Shown: positions 45,245-54,809, counted from the first letter of the stretch. The stretch is DNA of 64,000 nt from JBOGCH01 sp051656645 (GCA_051656645.1 JBOGCH010000002.1:1-64000); one strand, 5' to 3'. Made by a program: numbers and translations. Notes: generated by a model from the letters alone, not told the origin.

Positions 45245-45946
45245 TTAATCCATATTCTGCAAGTGTACAACTAATTCTTGCATATTATTTGCGTCTATTA
45301 ACATATATTTATCCACTCTCGTACGTACAAGGCCGGTTAAATGCGCACCCGAATTGCAGGCTTCACCTAAATCACGAGCTATAGAACGTATATAAGTTCC
45401 TTTGCCACAAACTATTCTCAATTTAGCAATTGGCGGATTAAACTCCATAATCTCTATTTCCTTTATCTCAACAGGACGTGTAGGCATTTCTACATCATGT
45501 CCTTTTCTTGCTTTCTCGTACGCACGAACACCGTCAATACGTACCGCCGAGAAAATAGGAGGCGCCTGTTGAATTACACCCACAAAATCCTTTATTTTCT
45601 CTTCGAGTAATTCTCGCGTAATGTGTTCAAACGGAAAGCGCTCATCTATCTCACTCTCCAAGTCGCACGATGGTGTTGTTGCCCCAAACTCAACGGTTGC
45701 AACATACTCCTTCTCGCCTGCCATCAATTCCTCAATTCGCTTAGTCCATTTTCCTGTACACACCATAACTATTCCGGTTGCTAACGGATCCAACGTCCCT
45801 GCATGCCCAACCTTCATTTTGCCATGTTTTTTACGCAATGTAGAGCGTATTTTATTAACAACGTCAAACGATGTCCATTCCAGGGGTTTATCTACCACAA
45901 TCAATGCACCCTGCGCAAAATCCCCTTCCTCTTGAAAATATATCAT
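45245..45946 (-). CDS. truB: tRNA pseudouridine-55 synthase
   Basis: Makes Psi55 in the T loop of tRNAs. The catalytic Asp is in GHAGTLDPLATGIVMV; DKPLEWTSFDVVNKIR and GKGTYIRSIARDLGEA are family motifs. At 233 residues it lacks the C-terminal PUA-like extension of E. coli TruB, as is usual in Bacteroidota. Confidence 0.96.
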   Translation of the reverse strand: MIYFQEEGDFAQGALIVVDKPLEWTSFDVVNKIRSTLRKKHGKMKVGHAGTLDPLATGIVMVCTGKWTKRIEELMAGEKEYVATVEFGATTPSCDLESEIDERFPFEHITRELLEEKIKDFVGVIQQAPPIFSAVRIDGVRAYEKARKGHDVEMPTRPVEIKEIEIMEFNPPIAKLRIVCGKGTYIRSIARDLGEACNSGAHLTGLVRTRVDKYMLIDANNMQELVVHLQNMD

Positions 45947-45980
45947 AACAAATTAGTTATTAATCATTAAGCAAACAGAT

Positions 45981-46001
45981 GCCCTACCTTAAAGGCAGGG
46001 C
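45981..46001 (-). promoter_or_regulatory. Intercistronic hairpin between uppP and truB
   Basis: In the minus-strand RNA GCCCTGCC pairs with GGTAGGGC through one G-U wobble around a 5-nt loop; on the plus strand the same pair is a mismatch, so the structure favours the operon's own RNA. There is no T run, so it is more likely a processing or stability element than a terminator. Confidence 0.4.
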
Positions 46002-46028
46002 TATCTATATATTTAAATATATGGAGTT

Positions 46029-46820
46029 TTAAATTAACGAAAACGTAATTACTCCCAATCCTACTATCAAGCAATAAATTGCAAACCAGATTAACTTACC
46101 ACGTTTTACAATGTTAATCATCCATTTACATGCAATCATCCCGGCAATAAAAGCAGAAACAAAACCTACTACCATACTAAGCGGCGGTATTGACGTTTCT
46201 GTAGTAAAACCTCCCTTCAAAACATCTAATAATGCCTCACCTAAAATAGGAACCAACACCATCAAAAACGAGAATTTTGCTACCTGCTCCTTATTATTTC
46301 CTAACACAATACCCGTTGCAATGGTACTCCCCGATCGGGATATTCCAGGCAACACAGCACATGCTTGTGCACAACCAATAATAAACGAGCTTTTATACGA
46401 TATAGTATCCTTAGTTCGCGGATGCGCATAATAGGCATACGCCAATAAGCTAGACGTAATTAGTAAACCAACACCAACCACCAATAGTCCTGACGAGAAG
46501 TATGCCTCTACGTAATCCTTAAAGAAAAGACCTACAATGGCAATTGGTATCATGGAAAGTGCAATTTTCGAAACATACTGTGTTTCCCAATTCCACTTAA
46601 ACTTAAGAACTCCTTTCAATAGCTCCCAAATTTCTTTATGTAATACAACTATAGTACTGCACACCGTAGCAGCATGTACTAATACAGCGAAGGTTAAGTT
46701 TTCCTCGCCTCCAACACCTAATAATTCATGAAAAATTTGCAAATGCCCAGAGCTACTCACCGGTAAAAACTCTGTTAAGCCTTGCACCACACCTAAAAAT
46801 AACGCGTCTAACCAATTCAT
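46029..46820 (-). CDS. uppP: Undecaprenyl-diphosphatase
   Basis: Inner-membrane enzyme (BacA family) recycling undecaprenyl diphosphate for cell-wall synthesis. [17 protein letters not shown] at residues 14-30 holds the conserved Glu and Ser, and [18 protein letters not shown] the conserved Arg. The 263-residue protein has about eight membrane segments. It lies 15 bp after the DUF3098 gene. Confidence 0.96.
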   Translation of the reverse strand: MNWLDALFLGVVQGLTEFLPVSSSGHLQIFHELLGVGGEENLTFAVLVHAATVCSTIVVLHKEIWELLKGVLKFKWNWETQYVSKIALSMIPIAIVGLFFKDYVEAYFSSGLLVVGVGLLITSSLLAYAYYAHPRTKDTISYKSSFIIGCAQACAVLPGISRSGSTIATGIVLGNNKEQVAKFSFLMVLVPILGEALLDVLKGGFTTETSIPPLSMVVGFVSAFIAGMIACKWMINIVKRGKLIWFAIYCLIVGLGVITFSLI

Positions 46821-46835
46821 TACACCACTCCTTCT

Positions 46836-47096
46836 CTATTTCTTTTTGCCAGTACGCATTATTGCCCAAAAAATAAACACAAAACCTGCTGTTATTACTA
46901 TCGGAGCAAGCGTTATTCGTCTAAACGAGAACACATCCGGATTAAATACATTAGGATCCTCACTGCCTCCTCCCATCATAAGGAAAAAACCTATTACAAC
47001 AATAGCGAATCCCACCATTATCCATTTATAGCTTCCAAATGGCAATGGAAAATTAGCGCTTTTATCTCCTTCGGGAGTCTTAAAACCTTTTAACAT
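46836..47096 (-). CDS. DUF3098 small membrane protein
   Basis: 86 residues with two membrane segments (WIMVGFAIVVIGFFLMMGG and IVITAGFVFIFWAIM) joined by SEDPNVFNPDVFSFRRITLAP, the diagnostic core of DUF3098. In Bacteroidota it is regularly placed between ftsX and uppP; the function is not known, but context points to envelope biogenesis. Confidence 0.92.
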   Translation of the reverse strand: MLKGFKTPEGDKSANFPLPFGSYKWIMVGFAIVVIGFFLMMGGGSEDPNVFNPDVFSFRRITLAPIVITAGFVFIFWAIMRTGKKK

Positions 47097-47115
47097 GCTA
47101 TATCTCTTTATTAAA

Positions 47116-47979
47116 TTAATACAAATCGTTTACATCCTTACGGATATATGCATACGCCGAAAGCCAAGCGCAGCAAGTTGATAAAAATATACCAAACACT
47201 ACCACAAACGCTACAACAGCTATCAATATCTCTTGATTCAACAAATTTATCATTCCGTCAAATTCTCGTTGCAACACTATCAGCAAGCCCATAAGCATTG
47301 TATTGGCAAGCAGTGCCGCTAAGAGTCCATACCAAAAGCCATCCGCTAAAAATGGCTTACATATAAAGTAAGCGCGCGCACCCACCAATTGCATAGTTTT
47401 AATTAAAAACCTACGAGAATACACCGTTAGGTGGATGGTGTTTCTTATCAACGTAAAGGATATTATAACAAGCAACAACGATGCCCCTAACAATACCATG
47501 GATATTTTACGTACATTTTCATTTAACTTATGGACCAACGATCGTTGATACACCACTTCCTGAATTTGCTCATTCTGTAATAATCGACGTTCAATAATCG
47601 ATAATGAATCCTCGTTAGCATATAGCGGATTTAACTTTATCTCAATGGATGGTAACAATGGGTTGTATCCAAGCACACCCACAAAGTCCTCACCAAGCTC
47701 CTTTTGGTAAGCTATGGCAGCATCCTCCTTACTTATATACTGCGACGAAAGGACAAAATCTCGGGTGTCCAATATTTTATTAAGCTTTTTAATCTCCGCT
47801 TCCTCAACATTATCACGTACAATGATCGAAAAACCAATATTCTGCTTAACATAATCCTGCAACTGGCGCGCATTAAGTAACACAAATACTAATACTCCCA
47901 GTACAACTAACACCAACGATATACTCAATGTGGAGACTAAATACGAACCTCCTCCCTTTGTTCTTTTTTCCGAAGACAT
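47116..47979 (-). CDS. ftsX: Cell division protein FtsX
   Basis: Membrane subunit of the FtsEX complex, which links division to peptidoglycan hydrolases. An N-terminal membrane segment (STLSISLVLVVLGVLVFVLLN) is followed by an extracytoplasmic domain and three C-terminal segments, with the family order. The ATG at 47979 (MSSEKRTKGGGSYL) fits homologues; the frame to 48042 has an unrelated N-terminus. First gene of the five-gene operon. ftsE is not adjacent. Confidence 0.93.
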   Translation of the reverse strand: MSSEKRTKGGGSYLVSTLSISLVLVVLGVLVFVLLNARQLQDYVKQNIGFSIIVRDNVEEAEIKKLNKILDTRDFVLSSQYISKEDAAIAYQKELGEDFVGVLGYNPLLPSIEIKLNPLYANEDSLSIIERRLLQNEQIQEVVYQRSLVHKLNENVRKISMVLLGASLLLVIISFTLIRNTIHLTVYSRRFLIKTMQLVGARAYFICKPFLADGFWYGLLAALLANTMLMGLLIVLQREFDGMINLLNQEILIAVVAFVVVFGIFLSTCCAWLSAYAYIRKDVNDLY

Positions 47980-48149
47980 TATCTCAATTTTAATTTCATC
48001 ACAAATATAATGAATAAAACTATTAAAGATAAAACAGCTCAATTTTTTATTCGTTATCCATCCCCACTGAAACTCAATACAATACCACCTTTTACAGCAA
48101 TTCTAGGCGATATACCGCTAAAAAAGTTTCATTTTTTTGCTCCAAAATA

Positions 48150-48180
48150 TTTGCAGATTAAAAAATCAGCTCTATCTTTG
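48150..48180 (+). promoter_or_regulatory. Promoter of the tRNA-Gly/tRNA-Leu pair
   Basis: TTTG (48150-48153), 19 bp, TATCTTTG (48173-48180), with CAGATTAAAAAAT after the TTTG as in the other tRNA promoters. Confidence 0.85.
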
Positions 48181-48224
48181 CATCGCAATAGAGCCCAACT
48201 AGGGCGATAAAGTTCTTAAAATAC

Positions 48225-48297
<73 letters not shown>

Positions 48298-48302
48298 CAA
48301 GC

Positions 48303-48387
48303 GCTCGGATGGTGGAATTGGTAGACACGCAGGACTTAAAATCCTGTGATCATTGCGATCGTGCGGGTTCAATTCCCGCTCCGAGTA
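48303..48387 (+). tRNA. tRNA-Leu (anticodon TAA)
   Basis: An 85-nt cloverleaf with long variable arm: acceptor GCTCGGA/TCCGAGT, anticodon stem CAGGA/TCCTG around CTTAAAA (anticodon TAA), T arm GCGGG-TTCAATT-CCCGC, discriminator A. Only 5 bp after tRNA-Gly, so the two are one transcript. Confidence 0.97.
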
Positions 48388-48388
48388 C

Positions 48389-48427
48389 AAAAAACCTCAC
48401 AAATCAATGATTTGTGAGGTTTTTTGT
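48389..48427. terminator. Terminator of the tRNA pair and of the chromate operon
   Basis: AAAAAACCTCACAAATCA and TGATTTGTGAGGTTTTTT form a perfect stem; A-rich before and T-rich after, so it works in both directions. Confidence 0.92.
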
Positions 48428-48437
48428 TTTATATCCC

Positions 48438-48995
48438 TTAGAATACAAATACGGATATTACCCCCGTTACAACTATCAATAAAATAGGATTTACTTTTGC
48501 TAACGACAGTAAAAAGACTCCTCCAAAAATGATCCACGATTTATAATCCGGAAAATTCTCCTTTGTCATTAACACCAATGCTGCCGCAGCTATTAAACCA
48601 ATAACTGCTTTTTTAAGATAATACATGGCAGCCTCTACATATTTATTATGATTAAACTTGGTATAAAACCTTATAACTATTGTCATTAAAATCAACGATG
48701 GCAGTGCTACTGCTAACGTACAAATAAAGGAACCCAACACACCAGCCCACTCCGCATAGCCTTTACCAACCACAGCTGTATATCCCACATAAGTAGCAGC
48801 ATTAAAGGATATGGTTCCGGGAGTTGTTTGGGAAATTGCTACAATATCAGTAAAAGCCGATGTAGTAAGCCACTCATGCATTTCCACCACCTCATGCTGA
48901 ATAAGGGATAGAATTGCGTAACCTCCACCAAACCCGAATAACCCGATTTTAAAGAAGGAATAAAACAACAATACGTATAACAATATCAACTCCAT
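48438..48995 (-). CDS. Chromate transporter, half-size (subunit 2)
   Basis: 185 residues with about five membrane segments and the CHR-domain marks FGFGGGYAILSLIQHEVVE and SQTTPGTISFNAATYVGY. Half-size CHR proteins work as pairs of opposite membrane orientation; its partner starts 2 bp upstream. The family exports chromate in some bacteria, but in a gut-type anaerobe the true substrate may be another anion. Confidence 0.88.
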   Translation of the reverse strand: MELILLYVLLFYSFFKIGLFGFGGGYAILSLIQHEVVEMHEWLTTSAFTDIVAISQTTPGTISFNAATYVGYTAVVGKGYAEWAGVLGSFICTLAVALPSLILMTIVIRFYTKFNHNKYVEAAMYYLKKAVIGLIAAAALVLMTKENFPDYKSWIIFGGVFLLSLAKVNPILLIVVTGVISVFVF

Positions 48996-48997
48996 AA

Positions 48998-49537
48998 TTA
49001 ATCTGCCTTTTTTCTAAATATTCCTCCTCTTATCAATATTCCGGCCAAAACGGCTGCCAAAACAATGTATATTGGCGACACACCCAACTGCCATATCACC
49101 ACAGCCACCGCTACAGGTATCCACACATACTTCCAAGTAACACCTGCACCTTTCCCCATTCTGTAAAGCGGTGCCGCAATCAAACCCACAACAGCAGGAC
49201 GTAAACCCATAAATATTTTTTCAACATAAGGATTGTGTTGATACTGCGAAAACACCATGGCTATTAAAAGTATTATAACAAAGGAAGGTAGCGCGATAGC
49301 CGCCGTAGCTACCACACCACCCCATATTTTACGAGTTCGGTTTCCTATTAATATCGCTGTGTTTAATGCCAAAGGGCCGGGAAAGGATTGTGCAATGGCA
49401 AGCAAGTCAATAAACTCAGCTTCAGTAATCCATCCTTTCTTTCCCACCACCTCATTTTGTATTAAGGGAATCATGGCATATCCCCCGCCAAAAGTAAACG
49501 CACCAATTTTAAAAAACGACCAAAATAGTTGCCACAT
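48998..49537 (-). CDS. Chromate transporter, half-size (subunit 1)
   Basis: 179 residues, CHR domain with GAFTFGGGYAMIPLIQNEVV and AQSFPGPLALNTAILIGN, the better conserved of the two halves (FPGP motif). It starts 2 bp after the M23 peptidase gene ends, so all three genes are probably co-transcribed. Confidence 0.88.
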   Translation of the reverse strand: MWQLFWSFFKIGAFTFGGGYAMIPLIQNEVVGKKGWITEAEFIDLLAIAQSFPGPLALNTAILIGNRTRKIWGGVVATAAIALPSFVIILLIAMVFSQYQHNPYVEKIFMGLRPAVVGLIAAPLYRMGKGAGVTWKYVWIPVAVAVVIWQLGVSPIYIVLAAVLAGILIRGGIFRKKAD

Positions 49538-49539
49538 AA

Positions 49540-50811
49540 TTATTGTAAGTTACGTAATTGTACAACTACCGTATCACGGACAGCTGCAAATCGTTCCATA
49601 TTTTCAGCTCGTATTGCCTCTTTCGGTTCGGATTTTATTGTTAATGGATTCACAGGTGTACCATCCTTATAAACTCGAAAATCCAAATGCGGCCCCGTAG
49701 ATAATCCGGTACTTCCCACATATCCAATCACCTCTTTTTGGCGCACTCTGCTACCCACTTTCAGTCCTTTTGCAAAACCGGAAAGGTGCATATAGCTAGT
49801 TTGGTAGGAACCGTTATGTTTAATCTTAACATAATTTCCCCCACCATTCGCCTGAAATCCTTTGGCTACCACCGTACCATCGCCAATTGAAAAAACAGGT
49901 GTACCCGTTGGCGCAGCATAGTCCACCCCATGATGCGCTCTGTAACGCTTTAAAACAGGATGATAACGGCTATTTGTAAACTTAGACGTTATACGAAAAA
50001 AGTTTAATGGAGCCTTTAAAAAAGCTTTCTCAACATTTTTCCCGGTTTCATCATAGTAGGACACATATCCATCTTGCTCAAAAGGTATTGCATAGTAATC
50101 AGCACCCTGATGTTTAAAATAGGCACCTTTTACATTAAACTCCTTTAATGGTCTATCCTCAATATATTCCTCATCATACAACACTCGGAACTCATCGCCT
50201 TTGGCAATACCAAAAAAGTCAATTGTCCAAGCATAAATATCTGATAGTTTTACAGCCAACAACGGATCGGCACCATAATTAGGCATTGCATTCCACAACG
50301 AGGACTCAACTTGTCCTTTTACCGTTTTAGTTTTCCATTCCACAGGATGTTGTGCCGTATATACTTTAAAATCCTTACGCAAATCATATACTACATAGTC
50401 ACGTTGACTACTCTCATAAACAAAAAACTCAGGACGTGTAATTAATACCGAATCAATAGTTAAAGAATCCTGAGGTAGAAATACCGCATAATCCTGTCCC
50501 AATTTAATTTTACGAGAATCGAATACATCCTTGGCTTTCTGGTTTAAATCATGTATCTCACCCATGGAAAGTCCATGTGCCGATAGAATTGTGGAAAGAC
50601 TTTGTCCCTTTTTCACTACTCCATAGTTTACATTATAGTTATCAACAGGCAATCCGTATTTATAAACTACTTCACGTAACTCTGTCGAGTCTATTACTGC
50701 AATTTCATCCAACTCCTCACTCTTTTCCTCACACCCTTTAGGGCCAAAAATAACTCCCGCAAGTACCACACCTATTAATGCGGGAAGCAACACTTTCCTC
50801 TTGTTCGCCAT
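49540..50811 (-). CDS. M23 family metallopeptidase with LysM-like domain
   Basis: A 423-residue envelope peptidase. An N-terminal anchor or signal (VLLPALIGVVLAGVIFGPKGC, perhaps a lipobox-like Cys), a LysM/OapA-like module at about 60-110 (NYGVVKKGQSLSTILSAHG), a linker domain, and the LytM domain at about 290-395 with zinc motifs HHGVDYAAPTGTPV and TGPHLDFRVY (HxH). It would cut peptide cross-links of peptidoglycan. It follows rnr by 57 bp. Confidence 0.9.
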   Translation of the reverse strand: MANKRKVLLPALIGVVLAGVIFGPKGCEEKSEELDEIAVIDSTELREVVYKYGLPVDNYNVNYGVVKKGQSLSTILSAHGLSMGEIHDLNQKAKDVFDSRKIKLGQDYAVFLPQDSLTIDSVLITRPEFFVYESSQRDYVVYDLRKDFKVYTAQHPVEWKTKTVKGQVESSLWNAMPNYGADPLLAVKLSDIYAWTIDFFGIAKGDEFRVLYDEEYIEDRPLKEFNVKGAYFKHQGADYYAIPFEQDGYVSYYDETGKNVEKAFLKAPLNFFRITSKFTNSRYHPVLKRYRAHHGVDYAAPTGTPVFSIGDGTVVAKGFQANGGGNYVKIKHNGSYQTSYMHLSGFAKGLKVGSRVRQKEVIGYVGSTGLSTGPHLDFRVYKDGTPVNPLTIKSEPKEAIRAENMERFAAVRDTVVVQLRNLQ

Positions 50812-50868
50812 GTCAGTCTCTCTTCTCTTTTTTTATAGTATAATTAAATAATATCCTAATTCTCTCTT

Positions 50869-53160
50869 TTATTTCTTTCTTCTTTTAGGTTTTCCTTTAT
50901 CCTTACTTGCATGTGCAAATTTTTGTTTGGACTTAAATTTCTTCACATTTTTCTCTCCATTACGCTGATCACGTTGTTCACGTATTTGTCTATTGGTTTG
51001 CGTTTTACTCAAATGCTCATCGTCTGCTGTTGCTAAAGCAAAGTCTAACTGACGCGCAACAAAGTTAGCTTTTGCCACCTTTATTTCCACCTGTCCACCA
51101 AGCTCATATATTTTTCCGTGATAACGTCCCACTATTCTGTAATTGGTTTCGTCAAACTCATACGCATCGTCCAAAAGCTCATGTATTGACACCAATCCCT
51201 CACATTTCGAGTCGTTTAACTCAACGTAAAATCCCCATTGAGTAACTCCGGAGATAGTTCCCATAAAGTTTTGTCCAATTTTATCCGACAAATACTCTAC
51301 TTGCTTGTATTTAACCGAAGCACGCTCTGCATTAGCTGCCAACTGCTCCATGTCCGAACTGTGCGTACATGCCTCCTCATATTTTATTGGCGCAACTGAA
51401 CGTTTTCCATCCAAATAACGCTGCAATAAACGATGCACCATAACGTCAGGATAACGGCGTATTGGTGATGTAAAGTGAGTATAATAGTCAAATGCTAAAC
51501 CATAGTGACCAATATTGTCAATTGAGTAAACCGCCTTAGCCATGGTACGTACCGCAAGGGTTTCCACCATATTTTGCTCCGGCTTATCCTTTACCTGCTC
51601 CACTAATTTATTCATAGATGAAGTAAGCGCCTGTCTACTAGATAGGTTTATATGGTAACCAAAACGGCTGATAAACTTATTAAACTCCTCAAGTTTATCC
51701 TGCATTGGATTATCGTGGATACGGTAAACAAATGTAGGCGCTTTTCCATTTTTAGGAAAACCAACTCGCTCCGCCACCTTTTTATTAGCTAGCAACATAA
51801 ACTCTTCAATAAGCTTATTTGCCTCCTTACTGCGTTTAAAATACACTCCTGTAGGACGTCCTTTGTCGTCCAGATAGAACTTCACTTCCTCTCTATCAAA
51901 ATCTATCGATCCATGTTTAAAGCGTTTAGCTCGTAACTTTTTAGCCAAATCGTTTAACAGTAATACTTCGGCCTTATAGTCACCGTCACCACCTTCAATC
52001 ATGGCTTGGGCCTCCTCATAAGTAAAGCGTCTATCAGACTCTATAACCGTACGGCCAAACCATTGATGCAACACCTCTGCCTCATCGTTCAAAATAAACA
52101 CGGCCGAGAAAGTAAGTTTCTCCTCATTAGGTCGTAATGAACATAAACCATTACTTAATTTCTCCGGTAACATTGGTATTGTTCTATCCACCAAGTACAC
52201 CGAAGTGGCGCGGCTGTACGCCTCTTTATCTAAAATTGTTCCTTCTTTTACATAGTGGCTAACATCGGCAATATGTACACCAACCTCGTAAGTTCCGTCG
52301 TCCAATGTACGCACGGATAAAGCATCGTCAAAGTCCTTAGCATCCTGTGGGTCAATCGTAAAGGTTGTAATACCTCTAAAATCCCTTCGTTTCTCACGTT
52401 CTGCATCGGTTATCTCATTTGGAATTCTATCTGCGGCCTTCTCAACCTCTTTAGAAAAAGCCACAGGCAAATCAAACTCTGCCATGATGGCATTCATTTC
52501 CGTATCGTTATCTCCCGGTTTTCCCAATACCTGAATTACCTCTCCAACAGGATTTTTTTGATGCTCCGGCCAATCGTTTATTTTTACAACTACCTTATCG
52601 CCATTCTGCGCCCCGTTGAACTTATTTTGCGGTATAAAAATGTCATAAGGCAGTTGTTTGCCCGACGGAATTAAAAAAGCATACTGTGGCGAAGCCTGCA
52701 ATACACCTACAAAAGTATCTTTACGTCGTTCTAATATTTCAACTACTTCGCCTTCCGGTCGGCGGCGTCTACTCTTAGCGTAAACCAATACTTTAACCAA
52801 ATCCCCATTCAAGGCATGTTTTAAATTTGGAAATGCAACAAATACATCTTCCTCCGAATCGGGTGAAACAATATAGGCCGATCCGCGCTGCGTAAGCTCC
52901 ACCGTTCCCGTAATATAGGACGTGGCATTTAACGCGCGGTAACGTCCCACCGAAATCTCTTCCAGCTCTCCACTCTCCTTCATCTCCACCAACAGCTGAG
53001 CTATATTACGTTTATTGTCCATAGACTTCAACGCCAAATGCGCAGCAAGTTGCTTATAATTAAACACTTTAGTTGGGTTATTTGCAAACACCTCTACAAT
53101 TAAAGGTTGTAATTCCGCTTTACTAAAGTTATGTTCCGTTGCTTTCTTATTTTTCGACAT
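50869..53160 (-). CDS. rnr: Ribonuclease R
   Basis: A 763-residue 3'-5' exoribonuclease that degrades structured RNA. Two cold-shock domains are followed by the RNB domain with its catalytic acids in FTIDPQDAKDFDDALSV, HIADVSHYVKEG and HYGLAFDYYTHFTSPIRRYPDV; an S1 domain lies near residue 645-725 (GTISGVTQWGFYVELNDSKCEG), and a basic tail (KFKSKQKFAHASKDKGKPKRRKK) ends it. First of a likely four-gene operon. Confidence 0.97.
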   Translation of the reverse strand: MSKNKKATEHNFSKAELQPLIVEVFANNPTKVFNYKQLAAHLALKSMDNKRNIAQLLVEMKESGELEEISVGRYRALNATSYITGTVELTQRGSAYIVSPDSEEDVFVAFPNLKHALNGDLVKVLVYAKSRRRRPEGEVVEILERRKDTFVGVLQASPQYAFLIPSGKQLPYDIFIPQNKFNGAQNGDKVVVKINDWPEHQKNPVGEVIQVLGKPGDNDTEMNAIMAEFDLPVAFSKEVEKAADRIPNEITDAEREKRRDFRGITTFTIDPQDAKDFDDALSVRTLDDGTYEVGVHIADVSHYVKEGTILDKEAYSRATSVYLVDRTIPMLPEKLSNGLCSLRPNEEKLTFSAVFILNDEAEVLHQWFGRTVIESDRRFTYEEAQAMIEGGDGDYKAEVLLLNDLAKKLRAKRFKHGSIDFDREEVKFYLDDKGRPTGVYFKRSKEANKLIEEFMLLANKKVAERVGFPKNGKAPTFVYRIHDNPMQDKLEEFNKFISRFGYHINLSSRQALTSSMNKLVEQVKDKPEQNMVETLAVRTMAKAVYSIDNIGHYGLAFDYYTHFTSPIRRYPDVMVHRLLQRYLDGKRSVAPIKYEEACTHSSDMEQLAANAERASVKYKQVEYLSDKIGQNFMGTISGVTQWGFYVELNDSKCEGLVSIHELLDDAYEFDETNYRIVGRYHGKIYELGGQVEIKVAKANFVARQLDFALATADDEHLSKTQTNRQIREQRDQRNGEKNVKKFKSKQKFAHASKDKGKPKRRKK

Positions 53161-53735
53161 GTCATTCGGTTTTTATATTCAATCGTGACTATAAAATTAG
53201 AACAATAAAAAGGAAAAAGAGTACTATTGCCTTTATTTTTTCCAACAATTAATTCCATCCACTCTCATTACCATTAAATTATCCTATTAAGAGTTTATAA
53301 CTATTATTCGACATATCCATCCGTTTAGTTTCACTTTACATTTCATTCACCTTTCATTCAGCTTTCATTCGGGTTTCATTCAGGTTTGGGGTGTCATACC
53401 TGAATGAAACCTGAATGAAAGCTGAATGAAACCTGAATGAAACCCTAAGAAGGTGTGAGCAGAGTGCAATTAAGGTGGGTTTCAATAGTTTTAAACAAGA
53501 GGCAATAATTGATAAAAAGTAAAGTATTCATATTTAGATTATTAGTTTTTGTATCTCATACATGAAACAAGTTAACACGATAATTATTTACTTTATATTA
53601 CACTTGTATTTATTATCCTATTTTCATCCTTATTAAACATACACAACCTATTGACACGAAAGCAAAATGATGCTTAAACTATATTTTATATTAATTTATT
53701 TTTATTTTTGTATTTATTAACTATAAAATTATTCT
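53161..53735. other. Divergent intergenic region with repeat element A2
   Basis: Between rnr (leftwards) and the first TonB-C gene (rightwards). Apart from element A2 it is AT-rich and without a convincing gene on either strand; I found no strong match to the promoter consensus, although two must be here. Confidence 0.6.
53339..53460. repeat. Inverted tandem 11-mer element A2 (unit GGTTTCATTCA)
   Basis: Left units 53339-53349, 53350-53360, 53361-53371 (GC variant), 53372-53382 and half unit GGTTT 53383-53387; an 8-nt centre 53388-53395; half unit 53396-53400; right units 53401-53411, 53412-53422 (matching GC variant), 53423-53433 and 53434-53444. The 106-bp core equals that of A1. Left unit 3 and right unit 2, which face each other in the stem, carry the same G-to-C change, so base pairing is kept. 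The right tail (53445-53460) resembles the left tail of A1 in reverse complement. Confidence 0.92.
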
Positions 53736-54257
53736 ATGAGACTATTATTCATCACTGCTATCTTTATAGCTTTTCTGTCACAAACAGCTATTTTAGCAAC
53801 TGCACAAAATCCGGACAAGAAAGCCCAGAAACGCGAATTGAAAGAGAAAAAAAGGGAAATTGAAAAATTAAATTATTTAGATATAGAGGTAAAGTATTCC
53901 CAACCTGCACGTCGATGCGCAAATATGCAATACATCATGAATAATAAAGATGGTATAAATAATAAACCATATGAGTTTACTAAAGGGAACGTTCATCGAT
54001 TTGTAAATGAGAATATTGAACGACTTCCGAAAGAGATATTTGAGCGAAAATTGCAAGGGAAAGTCCATGTTCAGTTTATGATTGACGAGAACGGTGAGGT
54101 ACAAGATATACGCGTTGTTCAACGCGCTCATCCATATCTGGACAAGTTCACTGTTTACCAGATTATGAAAACATCCGGTTATTGGAAACCAGCAATAAAA
54201 GATGGGAAACCGGTTTCTGCGATGTATGATTTTCCTATTAAGTATTCCTATAGATAA
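53736..54257 (+). CDS. Secreted TonB C-terminal-domain protein (copy 1)
   Basis: A 173-residue protein with a cleavable signal peptide (MRLLFITAIFIAFLSQTAIL, cut near ATAQ), a short basic charged helix (KKAQKRELKEKKREIEKL) and a TonB-C-like domain at about 95-170 (KLQGKVHVQFMIDENGEVQD, HPYLDKFTVYQIMKTSGYWKPAIKDGKPV). Unlike TonB it has no lasting membrane anchor, so it is probably a soluble periplasmic relative, not an energy transducer. An almost parallel gene follows after 17 bp. Confidence 0.8.
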   Translation: MRLLFITAIFIAFLSQTAILATAQNPDKKAQKRELKEKKREIEKLNYLDIEVKYSQPARRCANMQYIMNNKDGINNKPYEFTKGNVHRFVNENIERLPKEIFERKLQGKVHVQFMIDENGEVQDIRVVQRAHPYLDKFTVYQIMKTSGYWKPAIKDGKPVSAMYDFPIKYSYR

Positions 54258-54274
54258 AAATTAAAAAACATGCC

Positions 54275-54805
54275 ATGAAGATTTTAAAAATCACAGCTAT
54301 CTGTTTATTCTTACAATTTCAAATAACAGATACATATGCTACATTTAATAATTTTGAAGCTCCAGCGGAATTAGGTGAACAAAAAACAAAGAAGAAAAAT
54401 AAGGATAAGAAAGATGTTTTGAATTATCAGGACATTGAAGTGAATTACAACAGATCCAATTATAGCCCTTCTGCAACTCATTATGTAATAAATAATCCTG
54501 ATAAAGTAAACAATTACCTACCTATTTTTACAAAAGGAGATTTGGCAACCTATATAAGGAAGAACATGCAAACACCTAAAGAGATTTTTAATCAGAAAAT
54601 TCAAGGCAAAGTATACGTAGGCTTTGTTATTGATGAAAAAGGGGAGATGATAGAGATAAACGTTGCCAAGGGGGTACATCCACTGTTGGATAAACTAGCA
54701 GTATATCAGATAATGCAAACAAAAGGTTATTGGAAACCCGGATTAAAAGACGGAAAACCATGCACATTTTCAATGATGCAACCAATAAGCCTACAGTTTA
54801 AATAA
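54275..54805 (+). CDS. Secreted TonB C-terminal-domain protein (copy 2)
   Basis: 176 residues, tandem paralogue of the previous gene: signal peptide (MKILKITAICLFLQFQITDTYA), Lys-rich helix (EQKTKKKNKDKKD), then KIQGKVYVGFVIDEKGEMIE and HPLLDKLAVYQIMQTKGYWKPGLKDGKPC. The shared NYxDIEVxYxxS and the (I/V)NNxDxxNN segment show common origin. Co-transcribed with copy 1. Confidence 0.8.
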   Translation: MKILKITAICLFLQFQITDTYATFNNFEAPAELGEQKTKKKNKDKKDVLNYQDIEVNYNRSNYSPSATHYVINNPDKVNNYLPIFTKGDLATYIRKNMQTPKEIFNQKIQGKVYVGFVIDEKGEMIEINVAKGVHPLLDKLAVYQIMQTKGYWKPGLKDGKPCTFSMMQPISLQFK

Positions 54806-54809
54806 TACA

